Shown here piece after piece: positions 15,465 through 24,127 of a stretch of 64,000 nucleotides of DNA (position 1 is the first letter of the stretch; the number at the start of each line of letters is the position of its first letter). The notes beneath the pieces were generated by a model, which was not told the DNA's origin, searched no databases, and was given only the letters and a program-made list of their open reading frames with translations. The stretch is from Fimenecus sp036652055. GTDB lineage: Bacteria; Bacillota; Clostridia; Oscillospirales; Acutalibacteraceae. The translations under genes and the position numbers were made by a program. The DNA lies in the NCBI GenBank assembly GCA_036652055.1, contig JAVVWP010000002.1, positions 1 through 64,000 of the forward strand. The letters are read 5' to 3'.

Positions 15465-18305
15465 TTGAATAGACTTAAAAATAAAAGCGAAACAAAAAAG
15501 ATAATCCTTTGGGCGGCACTTTCTGCCCTTGTTGCTATTGCTACTTTAACAATAATTTATGCGATTAAGGGCATATACCCTTTTGGAAACATCTCTCTTT
15601 TGAGGAATGATGCTTTTTATCAATATAACCCTTTACTTATTGAACTTTCTGAAAGATTAAAAGAAGGTTCTTCATTACTTTATTCGTGGCAGTCGGGTTT
15701 TGGAACGAATTTTTTTGGCACGATGCTTTATTATCTTGTCAATCCATTTAATTTAATTTCAGTGTTTTTTAGCCCAGAAAAAATGCCAATAGCTTTTAGT
15801 CTAATTATTCTATTGTCAACAGGGCTAATAGCTTTCAACACCTCAATATATCTGCAAAAGCATTTCAATAAAAGCAATATAATGACCATAGCTTTTTCAC
15901 TTATTTACACATTTTGCGGATTTTATTTTACAAGCTATTTTAATTTTATGTGGCTTATGCCTCTTGCTATGCTTCCTATTGTTATGCTTGGAATTGAAAA
16001 AATAGTAAAGGGCGGAATGCCATATCTTTATTGCATAAGCCTTTGCCTTACGATAATTTTTAATTTCTATCTTGGATTTATAATTTGCATTTTTTCACTT
16101 CTTTACTTTTTCACCTGCCTTTTTGCAAATCCAATTAATCATAAAAGTGACAAGCGTGAAAAGAAAGAAACTCTATTTCCTGTAATTTTCAAGTTTATTT
16201 TATTTTCATTATTATCAGCCGGTATAGCGGCAGTGGTTATTTTGCCAACATTATATTCAGTGGCAAATGCCTATTATAAAGATGTTTTTGGATTTACAGG
16301 CTCGTTTTTCTTTAATATATTTGAATTTTTCAAAGGGCATATTAACGGAATGGCTTTAAATCAAGTAGTTCTTACAGAATATACTTTGCCGGCTGTTGCA
16401 ATGTCATCTTTTGTTTTGATTTTAGCACCTTTGTTTTTCTTTGCAAAAAAAATCAAATTAAACGAAAAGTTAGCATATGCGATGTTGGTTATTATTTTAG
16501 TGGTTTCGTTTGAAATACCAATGGTAAACTATTTGTGGCATGGAATGAGCGCCCCTGCGTGCTTCCCTTATCGCTTTGCATTCGTTTATGCGTTTATTTT
16601 AATGATAATTGCATATAAAGCGTTTTTGAATATTAGGGAAATGCCTAAATGGGCAATAGCAATTCCATCAGCATTAATAACAGGGCTATATGTTTATGCT
16701 TTTATAACTACGGAAAAATCACAAATCACAAATCTTATAATATCGGCAACTTTTTCAGCGGTATTTGTGGTTTTAATAATATTAATGCAGAATGTCAAAA
16801 AGGGCAAATTGGCAATGTCGATAGTTGCTCTTTTATGCGTGGCGTCAGAAATAATTGCTTGCAATTATAATATGATAAGAGGTTATGAAACTGACCAATA
16901 TGCACCATATCACAGTGAAGTGGCCAATGTCAAAGCTGAACTTTCAAAAAACAATGAAAAGTTTTACAGAATGGAATTTGTAGACTCTAACGATACCTTT
17001 ATTTCAGCAGAAGAACTTGCACAGTCATATGGGATGGCAGCATCACTTTATGGGTATAACGGGGTTTCAACATTTTCTTCACTTGCTGATTGGAAGTTTT
17101 CATCATCACAATTTGCCTTTGGTAACAATGGAAATAGTGGTAACGCTTTTGGATATGCTATGCAAACACCACTCTATAACATGATGTTTGGTATAGAATA
17201 TATAATGGATAATACCAATGTCTTAAAAGAAAACAAGCATTATGAATTAGCAGTTGACAACGGAAAATTTAAAACATATAAAAACTCTGATTATGTTGGC
17301 CTTGGAATGATGACAACCGACAAACTTAAAGAATGGACACCATTTGCAGTTAACGCATTCGCATCTCAAGCGTCTTTGTGGAATGTTATAACAAACGAAA
17401 CTAATCCGTTTAATTCAGTAGAACCAACCGATATTGAATATATTGGGTGTAAAGCAGTTGGATTTGATGAGGCTAAAGCCGCAGGAGAAGACCAAATAAT
17501 TCACAAACATGACCACGAGCATGAGCATGAAGGTGAAGTTGAGGTTGAAGGCGAAGAAAAAGAAGAACATCAATCTGCATTTGATATTTTAAAGCAAATT
17601 GGTGGAACTTATCTCTATAAGCGTACCAACCAAAACGAATTTTCAATAAAGCTATGCTTAACACCTGAAAAATCTCAAAATCTTTATATCAATTATAATA
17701 GCGGTACATTTAACAAAATGGCAGTGGTTTCAGATAAAACTGGCGAAATGAACTTTAACCTTGGCGGAAAAGGGCTTATCGATTTAGGCTATCGCAGTGC
17801 CGGTGAAAAAATCACTGTGACCTTATCAGCAAACTCGTATGAAGGCTTTAAAGAAAATGATTCAGCTCATGATGATGCTGTTTATTTTGTTGCGGCGGGG
17901 ATTGATGAAGAAGTCTTTGACAAGGGAATGAAAGCTATTCGTGAAAATGGCGTTTTCAATTTGACCGAATTTAAAGAAACAAATGTCAAAGGAACTGTCA
18001 ATGCTAAAAATGATGGATATTTGATGATGTCAATGCCATATGATGAGGGCTGGACAATTTTTGTCGACGGTAAAGAAACTGAGATATTTGAAAATGCTGC
18101 TCACATAATGACATTCCCTGTTACAAAGGGCGAGCATACAATCGAAATGAAATATTTCCCATTAGGTTTAAGAGATGGGCTGTTTGTTTCGGGAGGCTCA
18201 ATTTTAGCTCTTGTACTTAGCGTTCTTGTAATTAAAATGAGAAAAGAACGCTTTTTAGAGGAAGAAAAATCAGAAGAAAATCCTGACGGAGAAATCCAAG
18301 AATAA
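15465..18305 (+). CDS. yfhO: YfhO-family membrane glycosyltransferase-like protein
   Basis: A 946-residue protein with about 12-13 membrane segments in the first ~460 residues, a large extracellular beta-rich part and a final membrane helix (about 905-925). The N-terminus LLRNDAFYQYNPLLIEL and the SGFGTNFFGTMLYYLVNPFN segment match YfhO, a GT-C-like family required for sugar decoration of lipoteichoic acid in Bacillus and Listeria. Start TTG 15465 follows AAGGCGG. An unusual insert at about 680-703 is rich in His, Asp and Glu (HKHDHEHEHEGEVEVEGEEKEEH) and could bind metal ions. The gene is a single transcription unit between two near-identical terminators. Confidence 0.85.
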   Translation: MNRLKNKSETKKIILWAALSALVAIATLTIIYAIKGIYPFGNISLLRNDAFYQYNPLLIELSERLKEGSSLLYSWQSGFGTNFFGTMLYYLVNPFNLISVFFSPEKMPIAFSLIILLSTGLIAFNTSIYLQKHFNKSNIMTIAFSLIYTFCGFYFTSYFNFMWLMPLAMLPIVMLGIEKIVKGGMPYLYCISLCLTIIFNFYLGFIICIFSLLYFFTCLFANPINHKSDKREKKETLFPVIFKFILFSLLSAGIAAVVILPTLYSVANAYYKDVFGFTGSFFFNIFEFFKGHINGMALNQVVLTEYTLPAVAMSSFVLILAPLFFFAKKIKLNEKLAYAMLVIILVVSFEIPMVNYLWHGMSAPACFPYRFAFVYAFILMIIAYKAFLNIREMPKWAIAIPSALITGLYVYAFITTEKSQITNLIISATFSAVFVVLIILMQNVKKGKLAMSIVALLCVASEIIACNYNMIRGYETDQYAPYHSEVANVKAELSKNNEKFYRMEFVDSNDTFISAEELAQSYGMAASLYGYNGVSTFSSLADWKFSSSQFAFGNNGNSGNAFGYAMQTPLYNMMFGIEYIMDNTNVLKENKHYELAVDNGKFKTYKNSDYVGLGMMTTDKLKEWTPFAVNAFASQASLWNVITNETNPFNSVEPTDIEYIGCKAVGFDEAKAAGEDQIIHKHDHEHEHEGEVEVEGEEKEEHQSAFDILKQIGGTYLYKRTNQNEFSIKLCLTPEKSQNLYINYNSGTFNKMAVVSDKTGEMNFNLGGKGLIDLGYRSAGEKITVTLSANSYEGFKENDSAHDDAVYFVAAGIDEEVFDKGMKAIRENGVFNLTEFKETNVKGTVNAKNDGYLMMSMPYDEGWTIFVDGKETEIFENAAHIMTFPVTKGEHTIEMKYFPLGLRDGLFVSGGSILALVLSVLVIKMRKERFLEEEKSEENPDGEIQE

Positions 18306-18329
18306 TTCAAAAAATAAAGCTTGGGCTAT

Positions 18330-18359
18330 AAAAAAGGTTAGAGAAATCTAACCTTTTTT
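18330..18359 (+). terminator. Terminator after yfhO
   Basis: A 13-bp perfect stem (18330-18342 with 18347-18359) with a GAAA loop and U run. The preceding bases (AAGCTTGGGCTATAAAA) resemble those before the 15356 terminator (AAGCTTAGGCTTTAAAA). Confidence 0.9.
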
Positions 18360-18420
18360 GTTTTGATTTTTTAAAAACACAGCAGAACTTCTTTATAGTT
18401 TGCAATTATTAGGGATTTTG

Positions 18421-18449
18421 TTGACCGCACCTATTTAATATGATAAAAT
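18421..18449 (+). promoter_or_regulatory. Promoter of the GH20 gene
   Basis: TTGACC (18421-18426), 17 bases, TAAAAT (18444-18449), 60 bases before the start codon. Confidence 0.75.
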
Positions 18450-18509
18450 GTGAATGATTAAAAAAGCAAACAGATGGCGACAAATTAAATTTCAAAAGAG
18501 GGTAAATTA

Positions 18510-20135
18510 ATGATTAATATTATTCCAAAACCTAATTCATTAAAAGAAAATAAAGGCAAAAAAAAGCTATCAAAAGCGTCTAAAATCGTGATTGACAGCG
18601 AACTTATAGAAATCAAATCAACTTTATTAAAAGAGTTTAAGCTGTTTAATGAAAGCAATATTGTAAGCGGTGAAAATGGCAAAGACATACATTTTAGCTT
18701 TGACAATACGCTTAAAAATGAAAGCTATAAGATTTTTTGTGATGAACAAACGCTTTTAATTAGTGCGGCAGGCTTTGCAGGGGCATTTTATGCTGTGCAG
18801 TCTTTAAAGCAGATGCTGTTTTTCGATTTAGCCGAAAATAAAGCTGAAATTGAAATTCCTTGCGTTGAGATTTTTGACGAGCCTCGATATAAACATAGAG
18901 GCGTGCAAATTGATGAATCAAGGCACTTCTTTGGCAAAGATGCAATAAAGCGTGTTATTGATTTAATGGCATTTTACAAGCTTAATGTGCTTCATTGGCA
19001 TTTGACTGATGACCAAGGTTGGAGAATAGAAATCAAAAAATATCCACTTCTTACGCAAATCGGCGCTTTTAGAGAAGATTCAGCTATAAACGGTTGGAAC
19101 CAGTGCGAAAAAGAGGGGAAACCTCACGGTGGATTTTACACCCATGAGGATATTCGAGAAGTAATCAAATATGCCTTAGAAAGAAACATAACAATCAATC
19201 CCGAAGTTGATATGCCAGCACATTTTTCGGCGGCTTTTGCTGCATATCCGTGGCTTTCGTGCAGTGGCGAAAAAACAACTGTCCCGTGGCATTTCGGTGG
19301 TAAAACTCCTGTAATGGCAGGGCTTGACAAAGACTGGTTTAAAAGTGCGTGTATGGGAAAAGAAACGACATTTGAATTTGTATTTGCTATAATCGACGAG
19401 CTTGCAGAGCTTTTTCCATCAAAGTATATTCATATTGGCGGTGATGAAGCACCCGTAGCCGATTGGGAAAAATGCCCGAATTGTAAAAAGCTAATGGAAG
19501 AAAAAGGCATAAAAAACGGTCATGATTTACAAGGGTATTTCACTAATATTGTGAACGATTATGCCAAGACAAAAGGCAAAAACATAATTGTTTGGAACGA
19601 GGCATTAGCAGCAGTTAAACTTGATAATACGGTTATAGGGCAGTATTGGACAGAGCATACTGATAAAAATGTAATAAGGCATATGGAAAATGGCGGAAAG
19701 ATAATTATCAGCAAGCATCAATCATTCTATTTTGATATGTGCTATTGTCAATATCCACTCACTAATACATATAATTTCAATCCAACAGAAAAAATGATTT
19801 CAGAGAATTTAGCAAGTCAAGTTTTGGGAATGGAGGGAGTTATCTGGACTGAATGGATACCGACTATTGAAAAGTTGGATTTACAGCTGTTCCCGAGAAT
19901 GGAAGCTCTTTCTGAAATATGCTGGACAGAGCCTAAAAATAAAAATCTAAATGATTTCAAAAAACGACTTAAGAATGACGAGAAAATATTGACATCTTTG
20001 GGCGTTAATTATGCAGAAGATGAAATTTCAATGCCAAAAGGAAAATTCCGCAGACTGCGTGAAACTAATACTTGGTATCAAAAAAATCAAGACAGAGAGC
20101 TTGAAAGAAACAGAGAAATAAAGAAAAAAAGGTAG
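18510..20135 (+). CDS. Family 20 beta-N-acetylhexosaminidase
   Basis: A 541-residue enzyme with a GH20b-type N-terminal domain (about 1-115) and a TIM-barrel catalytic domain. Key motifs are RHFFGKDAIKRVID, LHWHLTDDQGWRIEIKKYP and the catalytic pair Asp312-Glu313 in HIGGDEAP; VIWTEW near 443 fits the substrate pocket. GH20 enzymes remove terminal GlcNAc or GalNAc by substrate-assisted catalysis. There is no signal peptide, so it probably works in the cytoplasm on imported oligosaccharides such as chitobiose or glycan fragments. It has its own promoter and terminator; the basic C-terminal tail is longer than the fold needs. Confidence 0.9.
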   Translation: MINIIPKPNSLKENKGKKKLSKASKIVIDSELIEIKSTLLKEFKLFNESNIVSGENGKDIHFSFDNTLKNESYKIFCDEQTLLISAAGFAGAFYAVQSLKQMLFFDLAENKAEIEIPCVEIFDEPRYKHRGVQIDESRHFFGKDAIKRVIDLMAFYKLNVLHWHLTDDQGWRIEIKKYPLLTQIGAFREDSAINGWNQCEKEGKPHGGFYTHEDIREVIKYALERNITINPEVDMPAHFSAAFAAYPWLSCSGEKTTVPWHFGGKTPVMAGLDKDWFKSACMGKETTFEFVFAIIDELAELFPSKYIHIGGDEAPVADWEKCPNCKKLMEEKGIKNGHDLQGYFTNIVNDYAKTKGKNIIVWNEALAAVKLDNTVIGQYWTEHTDKNVIRHMENGGKIIISKHQSFYFDMCYCQYPLTNTYNFNPTEKMISENLASQVLGMEGVIWTEWIPTIEKLDLQLFPRMEALSEICWTEPKNKNLNDFKKRLKNDEKILTSLGVNYAEDEISMPKGKFRRLRETNTWYQKNQDRELERNREIKKKR

Positions 20136-20141
20136 AATATA

Positions 20142-20177
20142 GGCAGTTGTACTCTCAATTTTGTACAACTGCCTTTT
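20142..20177 (+). terminator. Terminator after the GH20 gene
   Basis: An 11-bp perfect stem (20142-20152 with 20163-20173) with a 10-base loop, followed by TTTT. Confidence 0.85.
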
Positions 20178-20227
20178 CACACAATTTGATTTCTATTATA
20201 AGAAAATTAAATTTAGGGTTTAATTTC

Positions 20228-20256
20228 TTGCCGTTTTGCAATATAATGTATATAAT
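20228..20256 (+). promoter_or_regulatory. Promoter of murC
   Basis: TTGCCG (20228-20233), 17 bases, TATAAT (20251-20256), about 61 bases before the start codon. Confidence 0.7.
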
Positions 20257-20316
20257 GATATTTATAACAATGAAAGGCAAAGCTAATTTAAGTTAAGCTT
20301 TGTGCAGAGGTTTTAT

Positions 20317-21690
20317 ATGAAAGATATTGATACCCTTTTAAAAGAGGTTAAAAGAATACATTTTATAGGAATTGGCGGCAGTGGAATGTGTCCGCTTGCT
20401 GAAATTCTTCATTCGTGGGGATATAAGCTATCGGGTTCTGATAATAATGAAAGCGATACATTAAATAGAATAAAGGCACTCGGAATTCCTGTTTCAATGG
20501 GGCAAAGAGCTGAAAATATCGGCGATGCAGAAATGGTTGTTTATACTGCGGCACTTTTAAAAGATAACCCTGAACTTTGTGCTGCAAAAGAAAGCTCTGT
20601 GCCGACATTTGAGCGTTCAAAGCTTTTTGGGGCAATATCTCGAATGTATAAAAACTGCATAGGCATTTGTGGAACTCACGGAAAAACAACGGTTACCTCA
20701 ATGACAACTCAAATAATGATAACAGGCGGTCTTGATCCGTCAGCGGTAATCGGCGGAAAGCTTCCGCTTATGGGAACGAGTGGCAGAGTTGGAAAAACTG
20801 AAAACTTTGTCTGTGAAGCGTGTGAATTTGTAGATACATTTTTAGACCTTTCACCTGATGTTGCGGTCATTTTGAATATAGATGAGGACCATCTTGATTA
20901 TTTTAAAACTCTTGATAATCTTATTTTGAGTTTCACTAAATTTTCTAATATGGCAAAAACAGTTATCTATAATGGTGATGATGAAAACACATTAAAAGCG
21001 TTAAAAGATGTGAAAAATAAAAACAAAATCACTTTCGGATTTTCCTCTGAAAATGATTATTACCCTCAAAATATCGACACTGTCCGTGGGGCGTTTTATA
21101 CCTTTGATGTTATTAAAAATGGCGAAAATTTAGGGCATATCACATTAAATGTTCCAGGCAAACATAACATTTTAAACGCTCTTTCTGCAATTGCAGTTTC
21201 AATGAATGCCGGAGCGGATTTTAATTCTTGCAAAAATGGGCTTGAAGCCTTTGGTGGGGCAGGCAGACGCTTTGAAATGCTTGGCACATATAAAGGAATT
21301 ACCTTTGCTGACGATTATGCTCACCACCCAGCCGAGCTTAAAGTGACGCTTGAAGCCGCAATGAAAATGGGATATAAAAATGTTTGGGCAGTATTTCAGC
21401 CATTCACCTATTCGAGAACAGCGAGGCTTTTAGATGATTTTGCAGAGGTTTTAAAAATTGCCGATAAATGCGTTATGACGGAAATAATGGGTTCAAGAGA
21501 AATAAATACCTTTGGAGTTTATACTTCACAATTAGCTGAAAAAATTCCTAATTCAGTGTGGTTTAATACCTTTGATGAAGTGGCTGATTATGTCCTGTTA
21601 AATGCTACCGACGGTGACCTTGTTTTAACTCTTGGCTGTGGGGATATTTACAAAGCTGCAAAGATAATGATTAAAAGATTAGAACAGTAG
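20317..21690 (+). CDS. murC: UDP-N-acetylmuramate--L-alanine ligase MurC
   Basis: A 457-residue Mur ligase that adds L-alanine to UDP-MurNAc in the cytoplasm. The N-terminal UDP-binding domain has HFIGIGGSGMCPLAEIL, the central ATP domain has GICGTHGKTTVTSM, and the C-terminal domain has GAGRRFE and DDYAHHPAELK, all MurC-specific. ATG 20317 with CAGAGG (20305-20310) is chosen over GTG 20302, which lies inside that ribosome site. It has its own promoter and is not in a mur/fts cluster. Confidence 0.95.
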   Translation: MKDIDTLLKEVKRIHFIGIGGSGMCPLAEILHSWGYKLSGSDNNESDTLNRIKALGIPVSMGQRAENIGDAEMVVYTAALLKDNPELCAAKESSVPTFERSKLFGAISRMYKNCIGICGTHGKTTVTSMTTQIMITGGLDPSAVIGGKLPLMGTSGRVGKTENFVCEACEFVDTFLDLSPDVAVILNIDEDHLDYFKTLDNLILSFTKFSNMAKTVIYNGDDENTLKALKDVKNKNKITFGFSSENDYYPQNIDTVRGAFYTFDVIKNGENLGHITLNVPGKHNILNALSAIAVSMNAGADFNSCKNGLEAFGGAGRRFEMLGTYKGITFADDYAHHPAELKVTLEAAMKMGYKNVWAVFQPFTYSRTARLLDDFAEVLKIADKCVMTEIMGSREINTFGVYTSQLAEKIPNSVWFNTFDEVADYVLLNATDGDLVLTLGCGDIYKAAKIMIKRLEQ

Positions 21691-21829
21691 AATAAAGCAA
21701 AATTTATAGCTTTTTGAAGAAAATTAGTTTTCGCTTAGTTTAATAAATGTTTCTAATTTGTTCATATGTTAGTGTAAAATAAATATATAATATATAAAAA
21801 GAGGTTAATTTTTGAAAGGGTGGTAACTT

Positions 21830-22525
21830 ATGCCAAACGAAAAAATACTCGTTGTTGATGATGACACAAATATTTGCGAATTGTTAAGACTTTATCTTGA
21901 AAAAGAGGGATATGTTGTAAAAAGCGTTAATGACGGCGTTTCGGCAATTAATGCTTTTAAACAAGAAAACCCTGATTTAATGCTTCTTGATATTATGCTT
22001 CCAAAACTTGATGGCTGGCAGGTTTGCCGTGAAGTCCGCAAGTTTTCGGACAAGCCTATAATTATGCTCACTGCAAAGGGCGAAACCTTTGATAAGGTTT
22101 TAGGTCTTGAACTCGGAGCTGATGATTATGTTACAAAACCTTTTGATACAAAAGAAATTGTTGCAAGAATTAAAGCAGTTCTTAGAAGAAGCAGTGTAGC
22201 GGCAGCTCCTGCGGATAATATAAAAGAAGTTAATTTTGACAGGCTTTCGATTAATCTTACAAACTATGAAATGAAAGTTAACGGAACCGCTGTTGACACT
22301 CCACCAAAAGAATTAGAGCTTGTTTTCCATTTAGCATCAAACCCAAATCGTGTTTTCACTCGTGACCAACTTCTTGATGAAGTGTGGGGCTTTGATTATT
22401 ATGGCGATTCCAGAACGGTTGATGTCCATGTTAAAAGGCTTCGTGAAAAATTAGAGGGCATCTCTCCAAAATGGGAGCTTAAAACAGTATGGGGCGTTGG
22501 TTATAAATTCGAAACGAAGGAATAA
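21830..22525 (+). CDS. OmpR/PhoB-type response regulator
   Basis: A 231-residue regulator with a receiver domain (acidic Asp10-12, phosphoacceptor Asp54 in LLDIMLPK, Thr81 and Lys103 in VTKPFD) and a winged-helix output domain ending in TVWGVGYKFE. It lies four bases before its histidine kinase. PhoP- and WalR-like regulators share this layout, and the exact subfamily cannot be fixed by eye. TTAACA-type direct repeats with PhoP-box spacing near htrA (24064, 25895) are candidate targets. No clean promoter is seen upstream, although an AT-rich TATAAT-like stretch occurs near 21785. Confidence 0.9.
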   Translation: MPNEKILVVDDDTNICELLRLYLEKEGYVVKSVNDGVSAINAFKQENPDLMLLDIMLPKLDGWQVCREVRKFSDKPIIMLTAKGETFDKVLGLELGADDYVTKPFDTKEIVARIKAVLRRSSVAAAPADNIKEVNFDRLSINLTNYEMKVNGTAVDTPPKELELVFHLASNPNRVFTRDQLLDEVWGFDYYGDSRTVDVHVKRLREKLEGISPKWELKTVWGVGYKFETKE

Positions 22526-22528
22526 GTT

Positions 22529-24037
22529 ATGTCTTTTGAGCGTTTAAAAACATTTAGCCAAAAAGCTATTTCAAAATTTAATCATCAATCGTTATTTGCA
22601 AAATATTTCTCGATGTTTATAGTTGTTATATTCATTTGTTTTTTGCTTTTAGGTACAACTCTTAGCTTTTTCGTTTCAACATATTGGACTGACCAAAAAT
22701 CGAATTTGCTTAAAGAAAATGCAAAAAATGTTGCAAACACAACTTCACAAGCATTATCATCAAGTATGATGGTTACAAATCCAACTGAAACAATGATAAT
22801 TATATGCAACAACCTTGCAACTATTTCTCATGCGATTGATGCCGATATTTTTGTGACCGACCCTAACGGGAAGGTCATTTTGTGCAGCGAACTTATGCGT
22901 TCTGACTTCACGATGAATGAAGATGGTAACTGTAAAATTCACGGTGATTATAAAATACCGCAAAAAACAATAGATGAAGCTAAAAGGGGTGGACTTTTTG
23001 AACAAAGTCAGCTTGGAGAAACTTTTAAAACAAAGCAGTTAATAGCTGCACAGCCTGTTGTAGTTGGCGGAAATGTTACAGCGATAGTGTTTGCAATTCA
23101 GCCTGCGGCATCGGGGGCAAGAGCGTTTGTATTTGATATATTCAGAATGTTTTTATTTTCCTCAATTCTTGCACTTGCACTCGGGTTTGTGGCAATCTAT
23201 TTTTTCACAATATCATTAATAAAGCCACTAAAGGCAATGTCAAAGGCGACAAGAGTTTATGCTATGGGTGATTTTAGTGAACGAATTCCAGTAAGGGGCA
23301 GTGATGAGCTATCAGAGCTTGCAGAGGCATTTAACTCAATGGCATACAACTTGTCGCTACTTGAAAGCTCAAGGCGAAGCTTTATTGCGAATGTTTCACA
23401 CGAGCTTAAAACTCCAATGACAACAATAGGCGGATTTATAGATGGCATTTTAGACGGAACTATTCCTCCCGAAAAGCAAAACTATTATCTTGACATTGTT
23501 TCAACAGAAACAAAAAGGCTTGCAAGGCTTGTTACAGCAATGCTGAATATGTCGAAAATTGAAGCAGGAGAATTAAAATTAAAACCTAAGAAATTTGATA
23601 TTTGCTCTGACATTTTTAATATTATGTTGTCTTTTGAGCAGATTATAGAGAAAAAGCATATTAACATTGAGGGACTTGACGCTTTAGAGCCGACCTTTGT
23701 TAATGCTGACCAAGATATGATTCATCAAGTTATATACAATCTTGTTGATAATGCAGTTAAGTTCACACAGGACGGTTCAATAATTGTATTTATTGAAAAA
23801 AAGGCTAATAGCACAATAATAAAAATCAGAAATACAGGCAAGGGAATTTCATCAGAGGAGCTTGCAAGAGTGTTTGAAAGGTTCTATAAGGTTGATAAAT
23901 CAAGGAGCTTTGATGTCAAGGGTGCAGGGCTTGGGCTTTATATTGTTAAAACTATTGTAGAAATGCATGGTGGAACAATTAAGGCAGACAGTGTTGAAAA
24001 TGAATATTCTGAATTTTCATTTAGCTTGCCGAATTAA
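22529..24037 (+). CDS. Membrane sensor histidine kinase
   Basis: A 502-residue kinase: membrane helices at about 25-50 and 205-230 enclosing an extracellular sensor domain, then HAMP (about 230-280), HisKA with NVSHELKTPMTTIGG (phospho-His about 291) and an HATPase domain with DNAVKFTQ, GKGIS and GAGLGLYIVK. It pairs with the response regulator just upstream. The wall-related neighbours (murC, htrA) suggest an envelope signal, but this is inference. A basic cytoplasmic N-terminus precedes the first helix. Confidence 0.92.
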   Translation: MSFERLKTFSQKAISKFNHQSLFAKYFSMFIVVIFICFLLLGTTLSFFVSTYWTDQKSNLLKENAKNVANTTSQALSSSMMVTNPTETMIIICNNLATISHAIDADIFVTDPNGKVILCSELMRSDFTMNEDGNCKIHGDYKIPQKTIDEAKRGGLFEQSQLGETFKTKQLIAAQPVVVGGNVTAIVFAIQPAASGARAFVFDIFRMFLFSSILALALGFVAIYFFTISLIKPLKAMSKATRVYAMGDFSERIPVRGSDELSELAEAFNSMAYNLSLLESSRRSFIANVSHELKTPMTTIGGFIDGILDGTIPPEKQNYYLDIVSTETKRLARLVTAMLNMSKIEAGELKLKPKKFDICSDIFNIMLSFEQIIEKKHINIEGLDALEPTFVNADQDMIHQVIYNLVDNAVKFTQDGSIIVFIEKKANSTIIKIRNTGKGISSEELARVFERFYKVDKSRSFDVKGAGLGLYIVKTIVEMHGGTIKADSVENEYSEFSFSLPN

Positions 24038-24063
24038 TTTTATAACAAAATTTTCAAATAAAG

Positions 24064-24080
24064 TTAATATTCAGTTAACA
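24064..24080 (+). promoter_or_regulatory. PhoP-box-like direct repeat before htrA
   Basis: TTAATA, 5 bases, TTAACA: two half-sites one helical turn apart, the spacing recognised by Bacillus PhoP-type regulators. It lies 48 bases before the htrA start and just after the two-component genes. Confidence 0.4.
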
Positions 24081-24127
24081 ACCATAGCTTACTATGATAA
24101 CAACGAATAAAACAAAGGAGAGTTTTT

